Assembly (NCBI GenBank): GCA_910587505.1
Contig: CAJULD010000019.1
Span: 1 to 58,622 of the forward strand
Source: an uncultured Oscillospiraceae bacterium
GTDB lineage: Bacteria; Bacillota; Clostridia; Oscillospirales; Oscillospiraceae
Length of the DNA stretch: 58,622 nt
Reading direction: 5' to 3'
Part shown: piece by piece, positions 24,646 to 33,069 of the stretch
How the letters are laid out: the number at the start of each line of letters is the position of its first letter
Position numbering within the stretch: position 1 is the stretch's first letter
Program-made: the position numbers and the translations under genes
Notes under the pieces: generated by a model
Told to the model about the DNA's origin: nothing
What the model saw: only the letters and a program-made list of their open reading frames with translations
Databases searched by the model: none

Positions 24646-25706
24646 GTTCCCGCCTCCCCGTCAAGGGCCTGCCGCGCCGCCTCCAGGAACTTCCCGAAGG
24701 CCGACGGCACCGCCAGCGTTTCCAGCTCCGCCCGGTCCGCCCAGGTCAGGCCCGTGCCCTCCCCGGCAGCCCGCAGCAGGTAGCCGGTCATATGCCACTC
24801 CACGTGGGTGAAAATATGCCGGGCCGTCAGCCGCTTTTGCCACTCCAGCGCCCTGAGGCCCCAGGCATCCAGCGGCCCGGCGGCCGCCCCGTCGTCCAGG
24901 CGTCCCTGCACATGAGGAAATTCCCACAGGCCCGCCAGCAGCCCGTCCTCCGCCCGGCGGCGCAGGGCCACCCGGCCCTCCCGGAGCAGCAGGTAGACCG
25001 TCAGCTCCTCCTGCCGCCGCGCCGCCTTCCTCCGCCGGACGGGCAGATTTTCCTGCCGCCCCAGCCGCCGGGCCTCGCAGAGGGCCGCCAGCGGGCAGCC
25101 GCCGCAGTCCGGGCTCCCGTTGGGCAGACAGACTGTCGCCCCCAGATCCATCAGCGCCTGATTGAACTCTCCGGGCCTGTCCGCCGGAACGGCCTCCGCC
25201 ACCTGCTCCCGGAAGCGCCGCCTGACCTGCGTTTCCAGGATGTCTCCGTCGTCTCCCGTGATGCGGGCGGCCACGCGCAGCACGTTGCCGTCTACCGCGG
25301 GCACCCGCTGGCCAAAGGCGATGGATGCCACCGCCCCGGCGGTATAGTCCCCCACGCCGGGCAGCCGGAGCAGCGCCTCGCGGGTCTCCGGAAAGCGGCC
25401 GCCGCAGGTCTCCATGACTACCTTCGCCGCCCGCTGGAGGTTCCTCGCCCGGCTGTAGTATCCCAATCCCTGCCATAGCTTCATCAGCCGCTCCCCGTCC
25501 GCTGCCGCCAGCGCCTCCACCGTGGGCAGCGCCTCCATCCAGCGGAGATAGTAGGGGATTACCGCCGCCACGCGGGTCTGCTGGAGCATAACCTCCGACA
25601 CCAGAATCCGATAGGGGTCCCTGTCGCCCCGCCAAGGCAGCGTTCTCTTATTAACATCGTACCAGTCCAGCAGCGGGCCGGCAATAGCCTCCAGACGATT
25701 GTTCAT
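24642..25706 (-). CDS. mutY: MutY, adenine DNA glycosylase
   Basis: Removes adenine mispaired with 8-oxoguanine. The 354-residue chain has the catalytic glutamate in SEVMLQQTRV, the helix-hairpin-helix LLRLPGVGDYTAGAVASIAF with the following VDGN aspartate, and the [4Fe-4S] motif CLPNGSPDCGGCPLAALC (spacing 7-2-5; the Escherichia coli enzyme has 6-2-5). A NUDIX-like C-terminal domain recognises 8-oxoguanine (EDGLLAGLWEFPHV). The start at 25706 follows GGGAGCAGGAA; an ATG at 25796 inside the upstream gene is rejected. Confidence 0.94.
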   Translation of the reverse strand: MNNRLEAIAGPLLDWYDVNKRTLPWRGDRDPYRILVSEVMLQQTRVAAVIPYYLRWMEALPTVEALAAADGERLMKLWQGLGYYSRARNLQRAAKVVMETCGGRFPETREALLRLPGVGDYTAGAVASIAFGQRVPAVDGNVLRVAARITGDDGDILETQVRRRFREQVAEAVPADRPGEFNQALMDLGATVCLPNGSPDCGGCPLAALCEARRLGRQENLPVRRRKAARRQEELTVYLLLREGRVALRRRAEDGLLAGLWEFPHVQGRLDDGAAAGPLDAWGLRALEWQKRLTARHIFTHVEWHMTGYLLRAAGEGTGLTWADRAELETLAVPSAFGKFLEAARQALDGEAGT

Positions 25707-25725
25707 TTCCTGCTCCCTTCCGCCG

Positions 25726-26565
25726 TTATCCGAACCGGGTGGCAAAGCCGCACCGGCGGCAGAGCGGCTCCGCCGGCTTCCCGTCGGAAAAGCCACGGAC
25801 CATCGCCCTGGCCCGTGGGCTGTCCAATATCTCCTCCAGACTCTGTTCCAGCAGGTTGCCCAGCGGGATGTCCCCCTCGTGGTCCAGACAGCAGGGGACC
25901 GCCGTCCCGTCGCACAGCACCGCCGCCTGGTCCCGCAGAGCGAGGCAGAACCGGGGATTCGTCACCGGCGCGTTCAGATCGGGCCAGTCGAACTGTTCCG
26001 CCTGCTCCAGATACAGCCGCTCCCCCAGCCGCCAGCTGCCCCGCCGGGGCTGCGGCATCTCCAGGGGCCAGACGCCGGTCTCTCCGGCCAGGAAAGAGAG
26101 AATTTCTCCGTTCCGCTCCTGGGCTCCGCCGATGTTCCACAGCCGCAGGGCGCAGATCGTTCCACCGGCGGTCAGATGCAGGGCGAAGTCCCACACGGCG
26201 CGGAGATAGCCCCCCAGTTCCGGCGCGCCGTTTCCCTCCGCGCTGTGGAGGGAAACGCTGACCTTGTGAAGGGAGGACGCGCCAAGCAGCGCCGCTCCCC
26301 GCTCCGCCAGCAGCGTGCCGTTGGTGGTGACGCATACCCGGAACCCCAGCTCCGAGGCAATGCTGAGAATCTCCTCCAGCTGCGGGTGAAGCAGCGGCTC
26401 GCCCATCACGTGCAGGTAGAGATACCCCGTCCGCCCCCGGAGCCGCTCCGCCAGAACGCGGAATTCCTCCGGCGGCAGGAAGCGGCCCTGCCGCTTCGTA
26501 CCCGGACAAAAATGACAGTGCAGATTGCAAATATTGGTGATCTCCACATAGACCCGCTTCAGCAT
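25726..26565 (-). CDS. Radical SAM/SPASM-domain protein
   Basis: A 279-residue radical SAM enzyme with CNLHCHFC (Cys13, 17, 20) near the N-terminus and a C-terminal SPASM-type cysteine region (VPCCLDHEGD, then CRRCGF) for auxiliary clusters. SPASM proteins often modify peptides, but no precursor peptide gene is visible nearby, and the mutY neighbour suggests a different role. Start at 26565 with AAAAGGAG; the ATG at 26604 is less well placed. First gene of the operon. Confidence 0.85.
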   Translation of the reverse strand: MLKRVYVEITNICNLHCHFCPGTKRQGRFLPPEEFRVLAERLRGRTGYLYLHVMGEPLLHPQLEEILSIASELGFRVCVTTNGTLLAERGAALLGASSLHKVSVSLHSAEGNGAPELGGYLRAVWDFALHLTAGGTICALRLWNIGGAQERNGEILSFLAGETGVWPLEMPQPRRGSWRLGERLYLEQAEQFDWPDLNAPVTNPRFCLALRDQAAVLCDGTAVPCCLDHEGDIPLGNLLEQSLEEILDSPRARAMVRGFSDGKPAEPLCRRCGFATRFG

Positions 26566-26594
26566 GGCGATTCCGCTCCTTTTCTGTTGGCGAC

Positions 26595-26623
26595 ATTGTA
26601 GCATGGAATCATGGGTTTTGCAA
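26595..26623 (-). promoter_or_regulatory. Promoter of the radical SAM-mutY operon
   Basis: On the minus strand: TTGCAA (plus 26618-26623), 17-bp spacer, TACAAT (plus 26595-26600), 30 bp before the start. Confidence 0.6.
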
Positions 26624-26757
26624 TGCCCTCTGCGGCATGGCCGCGGAAACTCCGTCCTGCGCCGGATTCCCGTCCTGCGGGAGGTCTTTCTTCAGGAGGC
26701 GAACCGGGGCGGTTTTGACCGCTCCTGTCCGGAGCATGGGCTCACGGTCAGTTTTTC

Positions 26758-26843
26758 TCAGAAGCTGTACCAGCAGGCGAAGTGCGCAGATTGACGGGAA
26801 TTTTTCCGTCAGGATATGTGCGCCTGCTGGTACAGCTTCTCAG
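26758..26843. repeat. Inverted-repeat element, AGAAGCTGTA subtype
   Basis: Twenty-base arms AGAAGCTGTACCAGCAGGCG (26760-26779) and the exact reverse complement (26821-26840) enclose a second stem TGACGG/CCGTCA. The whole is an 85-bp cruciform-like unit. A worn copy is at 14648-14740, and the end sequence resembles that of 55105-55220. It occupies the gap between two divergent operons. Confidence 0.75.
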
Positions 26844-26935
26844 TCTGACGCCGCCGGGGCTGGAGGCCCCGGAAGAAGCGCAGGGCCGCGCAGCAGCGGC
26901 AAAAACCGGATTCAGGGAATTGAAAAATTTAAGAC

Positions 26936-26964
26936 TTGCCAAACGTTGGCAAATCAGATATAAT
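26936..26964 (+). promoter_or_regulatory. yajC promoter with overlapping palindrome
   Basis: TTGCCA (26936-26941), 17-bp spacer, perfect TATAAT (26959-26964). The 17-bp dyad TTGCCAAACGTTGGCAA (26936-26952) covers the -35 box and half of the spacer, the usual place for a repressor. Confidence 0.75.
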
Positions 26965-27019
26965 AGGACAGGCGTTATCTGCCGGCAAACGAAATTTATT
27001 GGATGATAGGAGAAAAGAT

Positions 27020-27397
27020 ATGCCGCTATTCTATACCCCAGCCGAGACCGGAGCCATGGGCATGGGCTCGCTGCTGCTCCCTCTGATCGTCATGGTTGCG
27101 CTGATGTACTTCCTGATGATCCGTCCGGAAAACAAGCGGAAAAAGCAGGCCGAGGAAATGCGCAGCAGCCTGAAAAAGGGCGATCAGATCACCACCATCG
27201 GCGGCATCATGGGCAAAATCGTTCATGTGTCCGACGAGAGTATCGTGATCGAGACCAGCGACGACCGCGTCCGCATGGAGCTGACCAAGTGGGCCGTTTC
27301 CACCAATAACAGCAATCCCCCCGCGGATAAGAAGGGACGGAAGGCCAGGGAGGCGGAGGAGCCCGCACAGATTGAGGAGGGCGCTCCCAAAGAGTAA
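27020..27397 (+). CDS. yajC: YajC, preprotein translocase accessory subunit
   Basis: A 125-residue single-span membrane protein that associates with SecDF-YidC. The membrane segment is GSLLLPLIVMVALMYFLMI, followed by the signature RPENKRKKQAEEMRSSLKKG and GDQITTIGGIMGKIV. The start at 27020 follows ATAGGAG; the frame opens at 26936 but that ATG lies inside the promoter. The tail is longer and more charged than in most homologues. Usual tgt and secDF neighbours are not present here. Confidence 0.93.
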   Translation: MPLFYTPAETGAMGMGSLLLPLIVMVALMYFLMIRPENKRKKQAEEMRSSLKKGDQITTIGGIMGKIVHVSDESIVIETSDDRVRMELTKWAVSTNNSNPPADKKGRKAREAEEPAQIEEGAPKE

Positions 27398-27477
27398 CAT
27401 TTGCCCTGTCCAATCGAATAATGGGACCTCTCAGACAATATACTGGTCTATCCAGTAATTTGCCGGGAGGTCTTATT

Positions 27478-27912
27478 ATGTCCAAGGTCGTCATGTCTCT
27501 GCCGGAGGGGATGGTAAAAAACTGTTTGACCGGCGGCGCGATTTCACTGCTTTCCTATGTGCTGCTACAGATGCTTTGCGCCCTGCTGGTGGACCGGGGC
27601 GTGCTGGGACTGGAGCAGATCTATCCGCTGGTGTGCGTCACGGCGGCGCTGGCCTCCTTTCTGGGCTGCGGCTACAGCGTGCTGAGAGGGAAGGGGGCGT
27701 CCATGCTGCCGGTGCCGGTGGTAGTGGTGGTCTTCCTGTCGCTGACGCTGGCGGCCGCGCTGCTGACCAGGGAGGCGGTCAGCGTGGAAAACGGGCTGAC
27801 AGGCCTGGGGCTGTCCATGGCGGCGGGCGGGCTTCTGGCGGCGCTGGTGGGCCATAACCTGCCCAGGGAGAAGCGGGGGCGCACGGGCGCGCGGCGGAAG
27901 CGCCGGAAATGA
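27478..27912 (+). CDS. TIGR04086-like membrane protein
   Basis: A 144-residue protein with four predicted membrane segments (ISLLSYVLLQMLCALLV, LVCVTAALASFLGCGY, PVPVVVVVFLSLTLAAALL, LGLSMAAGGLLAALVGH) and a very basic C-terminus. Its place just after yajC matches the TIGR04086 family of clostridia, to which it is assigned tentatively. Start at 27478 with GGGAGG; the ATG at 27421 lacks a site. Function unknown. Confidence 0.65.
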   Translation: MSKVVMSLPEGMVKNCLTGGAISLLSYVLLQMLCALLVDRGVLGLEQIYPLVCVTAALASFLGCGYSVLRGKGASMLPVPVVVVVFLSLTLAAALLTREAVSVENGLTGLGLSMAAGGLLAALVGHNLPREKRGRTGARRKRRK

Positions 27913-27982
27913 GGAAGGGCTGTCAAGGGGTGAAAATAACCAAAAATCAAAAAATCCCCTCTGTGGAGCCGGAAATACGCTC

Positions 27983-28017
27983 CAGGCAGATGATTACTTT
28001 TTGTAATCATCTGCCTG
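27983..28017 (+). terminator. Terminator-like hairpin after the TIGR04086-like gene
   Basis: CAGGCAGATGATTAC (27983-27997), loop of five T, exact complement to 28017. A perfect CCCCACATGTGGGG dyad follows immediately (28018-28031). No T-run trails, so termination is uncertain. The remaining 27913-28304 has no gene. Confidence 0.6.
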
Positions 28018-28108
28018 CCCCACATGTGGGGGACCATGACGGCTGCTTCCACAAAATATTCCTGGAAAAGGGGCGGGGGAGGGCGGAGAAGGACGGCTGA
28101 AACGGAAG

Positions 28109-28131
28109 TTTACATAACACTGTTTACATAA
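28109..28131. promoter_or_regulatory. Paired TTTACATAA direct repeats
   Basis: TTTACATAA occurs at 28109-28117 and 28123-28131, a 14-bp step, in an A+T-rich island about 180 bp upstream of the SpoIIM-like gene. Likely a regulator site or promoter region; the factor is unknown. Confidence 0.4.
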
Positions 28132-28304
28132 TATTTTGTAATAACTGACAAAATAGTGCGAACTTCCCGATTTTCCCTTGCGAAACGGGAGGAATTGCAC
28201 TATATTTATAGACGGGGAATTTCCCGCCGGGTGGGAAGGGGCCGCCGTTCCGGGCGCTTCTAAAACTTGTCCACGGCGCATAGGCTGTGGAGAGGTGATG
28301 GAAG

Positions 28305-28952
28305 ATGCGCGGGCGAATGGTCTTGCGGACGATCCGGCTGGGAGATTGGGACCCGGCGGTGCCGCGGGCGCTTTTTTTGGCGCTGTTCTTTCTCTGCGGC
28401 GCGCTGGCGGGCCATCTGTATGCAGCCGGCTGCGGAGAGGACGCCTGGACGGCGTTGAAGCAGTATCTGGACGGCTACTGCCGCCTGTACGATGGGGGAG
28501 GCGTGGAGCCGTCCATGGCCAGCTGCGTGGTAATGTACTTTGGCTACGGCCTTCTGCTGTTCCTGCTGGGATTTTCTGCGGCGGGGGTGGTGCTGATCCC
28601 GGCGCTGTCCGGGGCTTTCGGATTTTTTACCATGTATACGGTGTCCTGCTTTGTGCGCTGCTTCGGCAGGCCGGGGGCGCTGCTGGCGCTGGGGGCGCTG
28701 CTCGTGCGGATGGTGTTTACGCTGCCCTGCTTTCTGGTGCTGGCGGGTGCGGCCTGGCCGCTGTCCATGGAGCTGTTTGCCCTGTCCTTTGGGCGGGGCA
28801 GGCGTTCGCCGCCGGTGCTGTATGGAAGCCGCTATCTTCTGCTGTTTGTGTTGTGTGCCATCGTCCTTGCCGTGGGCGTGTTCTGCGAGCGGCTGCTCAC
28901 GCCGCTGCTGTTCCGCTTTGCGCTGGGGGCGGTGGAGTATCCTTTTTCCTGA
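28305..28952 (+). CDS. SpoIIM-like integral membrane protein
   Basis: A 215-residue protein with five or six membrane segments (ALFLALFFLCGALAGHLY, YFGYGLLLFLLGFSAAGVV, LSGAFGFFTMYTVSCFV, LLVRMVFTLPCFLVLAGAA and YLLLFVLCAIVLAVGVFC). The layout and its position just before xerD suggest the stage II sporulation protein M family, part of the forespore engulfment machine. Sequence likeness is not decisive by eye. Start at 28305 with GGAGAGGTG. Confidence 0.6.
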   Translation: MRGRMVLRTIRLGDWDPAVPRALFLALFFLCGALAGHLYAAGCGEDAWTALKQYLDGYCRLYDGGGVEPSMASCVVMYFGYGLLLFLLGFSAAGVVLIPALSGAFGFFTMYTVSCFVRCFGRPGALLALGALLVRMVFTLPCFLVLAGAAWPLSMELFALSFGRGRRSPPVLYGSRYLLLFVLCAIVLAVGVFCERLLTPLLFRFALGAVEYPFS

Positions 28953-29086
28953 AAAGGGATCAAAAAGAACTTCAGGAAGTTTGAGAATCCGTATCTGCAA
29001 CCGTTTATATGGTCATCTTCCGAATTTGTAAGGAATTTTGAAGATTACCATACTGCAGTCTCTTGGGAAAGGAGGAGGGAGATGCT

Positions 29087-29971
29087 TTGACAGATTATAT
29101 CAGGGAATTTGCCGGATATCTGGAGCTGGAGCGGAACGCGTCCCAGAATACCGTCGCCTCCTACGTCCGCGATGTGACGCAGTTTTCCCAGTACCTGCTG
29201 GAGCAGGGGGACGCGGAGCTGCCCCAGGCGGAGACGGAACAGATCGAGCGCTATATGGCCTATATGAGCGCCAAAGGGAAATCCTCCGCCAGCGCGGCCC
29301 GCAGCATCGCCTCGCTGAAATCGTATTATGGCTACCTGCAAAACCGGGGCGTGATCCGGCAGAACCCGGCCAGGGAGGCCATGCCGGTGCGGGCCGAGAG
29401 GAAGCTGCCCCAGATTCTCACGGGCAAGGAGGTGGAGCTGCTTCTGGAGCAGCCCCAGTGCGTGGACGCCAAGGGCTACCGGGATCACGCCATGCTGGAG
29501 GTGCTCTACGCCACGGGCATCCGGGTCAGCGAGCTGATCGGTCTGAATCTGGAGGACGTGAGCCTGCCGGGGGCGTTTATCCGCTGTACCAGCCGGGGGC
29601 GGGAGCGGATTATTCCGCTGTACGCGGGGGCGGTAAAGGCGCTGAGCGAGTATATGCGGAGCGTCAGGCCACAGATGGTGCTTGACATGGAGGAGCGGGC
29701 GCTGTTCGTCAACATGAGCGGCGAGCGCATGAGCCGCCAGGGATTTTGGAAGATCGTCAAGCACTATCAGGAGAAGGCGCAGATTCAGAAGGACATTACC
29801 CCCCACACGCTGCGCCATTCTTTCGCTGCGCACCTTCTGGAGAACGGAGCGGATCTGCGTTCGATCCAGGAGATGCTGGGGCATGCGGATATTTCCTCCA
29901 CGCAGATCTACTCCCACATGGTCAAGCAGAAGCTTCAGGACGTTTACCGGAAGGCGCACCCCCGGGCGTGA
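29087..29971 (+). CDS. xerD: XerD-type tyrosine recombinase (TTG start)
   Basis: A 294-residue site-specific recombinase that resolves chromosome dimers. The N-terminal core-binding domain is at about 1-85 and the catalytic domain follows: first arginine in TGIRVSELIGL, HTLRHSFAAHLL (H-x2-R), GHADISSTQIYSH with the tyrosine nucleophile. AAAGGAGGAGGGA lies six bases before a TTG at 29087; the TTG at 29063 lacks a site. Length and position favour chromosomal XerD over a mobile-element integrase. Confidence 0.88.
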   Translation: MTDYIREFAGYLELERNASQNTVASYVRDVTQFSQYLLEQGDAELPQAETEQIERYMAYMSAKGKSSASAARSIASLKSYYGYLQNRGVIRQNPAREAMPVRAERKLPQILTGKEVELLLEQPQCVDAKGYRDHAMLEVLYATGIRVSELIGLNLEDVSLPGAFIRCTSRGRERIIPLYAGAVKALSEYMRSVRPQMVLDMEERALFVNMSGERMSRQGFWKIVKHYQEKAQIQKDITPHTLRHSFAAHLLENGADLRSIQEMLGHADISSTQIYSHMVKQKLQDVYRKAHPRA

Positions 29972-30067
29972 CGGCTTTGGGGGCGGGCTTTCAGAAAAGA
30001 CGCTGTGAAAAACGTGCCGGAAGGCGCGTTTTTTCATGCCGCCGGGCGGCGGAGAAAGGAAACAGGT

Positions 30068-32407
30068 ATGGATCTCCGGAAGAAGCCGCTCCTCTTTGAC
30101 GGAGCGATGGGGACGATGCTGCAGCGGGCGGGCCTCCCGGCGGGAACTCCGCCGGAGGAGATGAATCTGATTGCGCCGGAGGCGGTGGAGAAAATACACG
30201 CCGCCTACGCGTCGGCGGGCGCGGACGTCCTGACCGCCAACACCTTTGGCGCAAGCCGCCGGAAGCTGGGGAAGGACCCGGCACCCTGCATCGCCGCCGG
30301 GATTGCCATTGCCCGCCGGGCGGCGGGGGAGGGGCGGCTGGCCGCGCTGGACGTGGGACCCCTGGGGGCGCTGCTGGAGCCCTTCGGCGGGATGTCCTTT
30401 GAGGAGGCCTACGGCCAGTTCGCGGAGATCATGGAGGCCGGGGAGCGAGCCGGGGCGGACCTGGCGCTCATCGAGACCATGAGCGACCTGCTGGAGGCGA
30501 AGGCGGCCCTTCTGGCGGCGAAAGAGCGGACAAGCCTGCCGGTATTCGTCACCATGACCTTCGGAGAGGACGGGCGGACCTTCCTGGGGGTGGATCCGGC
30601 GGCGGCCGCCGTGACGCTGACCAGTCTGGGAGCCGATGGGATCGGGCTCAACTGCTCCCTGGGGCCCCGTGAGCTGTGGCCTGTATTGGAGGAGATTCTG
30701 CAAAACACCCATCTGCCGGTGATGATCCAGCCCAACGCGGGCCTGCCCCGGCTGGCGGAGGGCGAGACGGTCTATGACGTGACGCCGGAGGAGTTCGCCC
30801 AGTGGGGCAGGCGGTTTCTGGACGGCGGCGCGTCCATTCTGGGGGGCTGCTGCGGCACGTCGCCGGAGCACATCCGGGCTCTGCGGCGGGTTTTGGATGA
30901 GAGCGCCCCGCCGGTGGAGCGGGAGAGGGACGGGGTGTGCCGCCTCTGCGGATGGCAGGGGAGGGTGACGCTGTCGGAGACGTCCATTGCCGCGGTGGGG
31001 GAGCGGCTGAACCCTACGGGTCGTCCGAAGATGCGGGAGGCCCTGTACGCCGGGGACTGGGACGCCGCCGCAGAGGCTGCTGCGGCCCAGCAGGCGGAGG
31101 GGGCGGACTTCCTGGTGGTGAACGCCGGGCTGCCGGACATCGACCAGAAGGAGGCGCTGCCGAAGCTGGTACTGGCTATCCAGAAGGTGTCGCCCCTGCC
31201 GCTGGTCATCGACTGTTCGGACCCGGAGGCCATGGAGAGAGCGCTGCGGGTCTGCCGTGGGCGGCCTGTGCTGAACTCCGTGAGCGGCAGGGAGGACAGT
31301 CTTTCCGCCATGCTGCCTCTGGCGGTGAAGTACGGTACGGGACTGATTGTACTGGCGCTGGATGAAGCGGGCATCCACAATGCCCCGGCGGCGCGCCGGG
31401 ACGTGGCCCTGCGGGCCGCCGGGGCGGCGGAGCGGGCCGGAGTGCGCCGGGAGGATATCCTGATCGATACCCTGGCTCTGGCAGCCTCCGTGAGCCGGCG
31501 GGAGACGCTGGCGGCGGCGGAGGCCATCCGGCTGGTCCGGGCGGCGGGGTACAAGACTCTGCTGGGGGTGTCCAACGTCAGTTATGGCCTGCCGGGACGG
31601 GACGGACTCAACTGCGCCTTCCTGGCGTCCTGTCTGGCGGCGGGACTGAACGTGCCCATCGTCAACACGGAATCCGGCCGGATCCGGGAAACGCTGGCGG
31701 CCATGAAGGCGCTGACCGGAGCGGATCCCGGCTGCGGGGATTATATCGCCCGCTTTCAGGTCCCCGGCGGAGCGCAGTCTTCCGCCGGGGAGGAGCCGCC
31801 TCTGGAAAATCTGATCCTGACGGGGCAGCGCTCCGGCGTTCCGGCGGCGGTGGAGGCGCTGCTGGAGCGGGAGACGCCAATGGAGATCATCAACGGCCGG
31901 ATCGTCCCGGCGCTGGACGCGGTGGGGGAGCGGTACGAGGAGGGGAGTCTGTTTCTGCCCCAGCTGATGGCCTCGGCGGAGGCGGTGAAGGCCGCCTTCG
32001 GCGTGGTCCGCGCCCGCCTGCCCCAGGGGGCGGGGGAGAAGGGGACCATTCTGCTGGCTACGGTGAAGGACGACATTCACGACATTGGGAAGAACATCGT
32101 GAAGATGCTGCTGGAGAACTACGGCTACCGGGTGATCGACCTGGGGAAGGACGTACCGCCGGAGACCGTCGTAAAAGCCGCGCTGGAGACCAGAGCGGCT
32201 CTGGTGGGGCTCTCTTCCCTTATGACCACCACGGCGCAGAACCTTGCCGTGACCGTCCGGGCCCTGCGGGAGGCGGGCGCGCCGTGCAGAATCATGGTGG
32301 GCGGCGCGGTGGTGACGGAGTCCTTTGCCCGTCAGATTGGCGCGGACTTCTATGCCGGGGACGCCGCCCGGTCGGCCCGCATTGCCGCCAGGGTGTTCGG
32401 GGAGTAG
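30068..32407 (+). CDS. metH: Corrinoid-dependent methionine synthase, no reactivation domain
   Basis: Transfers the methyl group of methyl-tetrahydrofolate through cobalamin to homocysteine. The 779 residues hold a homocysteine-binding barrel (about 1-290; LLFDGAMGTMLQ, the zinc-ligand GGCCGTSPEHI), a pterin-binding barrel (about 310-570; GERLNPTGRPKM), and a B12 cap plus B12 domain (about 585-779) with the lower-ligand histidine in DIHDIGKNIV. The AdoMet-binding reactivation domain of the 1200-residue E. coli enzyme is absent, as in other anaerobic Firmicutes. Start at 30068 with AAAGGAAACAGG. Confidence 0.92.
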   Translation: MDLRKKPLLFDGAMGTMLQRAGLPAGTPPEEMNLIAPEAVEKIHAAYASAGADVLTANTFGASRRKLGKDPAPCIAAGIAIARRAAGEGRLAALDVGPLGALLEPFGGMSFEEAYGQFAEIMEAGERAGADLALIETMSDLLEAKAALLAAKERTSLPVFVTMTFGEDGRTFLGVDPAAAAVTLTSLGADGIGLNCSLGPRELWPVLEEILQNTHLPVMIQPNAGLPRLAEGETVYDVTPEEFAQWGRRFLDGGASILGGCCGTSPEHIRALRRVLDESAPPVERERDGVCRLCGWQGRVTLSETSIAAVGERLNPTGRPKMREALYAGDWDAAAEAAAAQQAEGADFLVVNAGLPDIDQKEALPKLVLAIQKVSPLPLVIDCSDPEAMERALRVCRGRPVLNSVSGREDSLSAMLPLAVKYGTGLIVLALDEAGIHNAPAARRDVALRAAGAAERAGVRREDILIDTLALAASVSRRETLAAAEAIRLVRAAGYKTLLGVSNVSYGLPGRDGLNCAFLASCLAAGLNVPIVNTESGRIRETLAAMKALTGADPGCGDYIARFQVPGGAQSSAGEEPPLENLILTGQRSGVPAAVEALLERETPMEIINGRIVPALDAVGERYEEGSLFLPQLMASAEAVKAAFGVVRARLPQGAGEKGTILLATVKDDIHDIGKNIVKMLLENYGYRVIDLGKDVPPETVVKAALETRAALVGLSSLMTTTAQNLAVTVRALREAGAPCRIMVGGAVVTESFARQIGADFYAGDAARSARIAARVFGE

Positions 32408-32477
32408 GCATACATCCTTTTTCCTGACCGGTCATTTTTCCCGCTGTCCGCATTCAGAATCCTCTTTCCACAGATTC

Positions 32478-32513
32478 CAGGGCCTCGATGATTCCTGCAT
32501 CATCGAGGCCCTG
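32478..32513 (+). terminator. Hairpin after metH
   Basis: CAGGGCCTCGATGAT (32478-32492), loop TCCTGC, exact complement to 32513: 15 perfect pairs. No T-run follows. Confidence 0.6.
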
Positions 32514-32540
32514 TGTTGCCGCTGATCTGCAGCCGGTCTT

Positions 32541-32650
32541 TCATCGCCGGCTTTTTTCCTGAAAGCTCTTTTTGAGATGTACTGTGTAAAGGGTGGTTTC
32601 ACCCACCTGATACACATGACTGGTGGCTCGTTTGTGGTGAATGCACAGGC
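32541..32650 (-). pseudogene. Possible TnpW-like relic
   Basis: One minus-strand frame reads SHVYQVGETTLYTVHLKKSF and ends at a TGA at 32543. The pattern recalls the small TnpW-type proteins of clostridial transposons (a TTYxVxxHFS-like core). There is no start or ribosome site and the upstream part is not coherent. Tentative. Confidence 0.3.
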
Positions 32651-33069
32651 CGGAAAGGCGGTGATCGACCAGCAGGGGGGACGAAGCGAGAGCGCCCGGG
32701 GATGACCTGGGCGCTCCATTCTCTTTGCCGGCCCTCTGCGAAGAGCGAACTTACTCACCACCAGCAGGCTGGCGGTGGTATGGTCTGCGGCCATCGTGCG
32801 CCCTCCGGGGGCGGGGCGGCGCTGTTGTCAGTCCTTCCCTTCCGGTATATTACAGCAGACGCCAACGGCGGCTTGTGCATCGGGCCGAGCTGCGCCGATG
32901 CACTGGGGGCCTGGGGACTGTTGGCCACCAACAGGCGGAACAGGGTACATACCTGTGCATTGCTTGCTACTACGATACAAGGCCTGTATTGAGGGTTGAA
33001 TGTCATTCGTATTGGTGGTATATTTGGCTCATGACAAATCGGAATCTGGAGGACCTGGAGGATTTGTGT

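Larger units (their letters stand above)
32408..33069. other. 662-bp gap with terminators and mobile-element debris
   Basis: Contains a terminator (32478-32513), a weaker GCCGG stem ending in TTTTTT at 32551-32556, a 10-11-bp hairpin with GAGCGCCC/GGGCGCTC arms near 32690-32720, and a minus-strand stretch resembling a worn transposon-type small protein (32541-32650). No intact gene is supported. Confidence 0.5.

Noticed and set aside
29087..29971. Tyrosine recombinase as integrase of a mobile element
   Set aside because: Length, motifs and neighbours fit chromosomal XerD, and no mobile-element genes lie next to it on that side.
29045..32080. 1011-codon minus-strand frame opposite xerD and metH
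   Set aside because: No coherent protein features; both plus-strand genes are full and recognisable.
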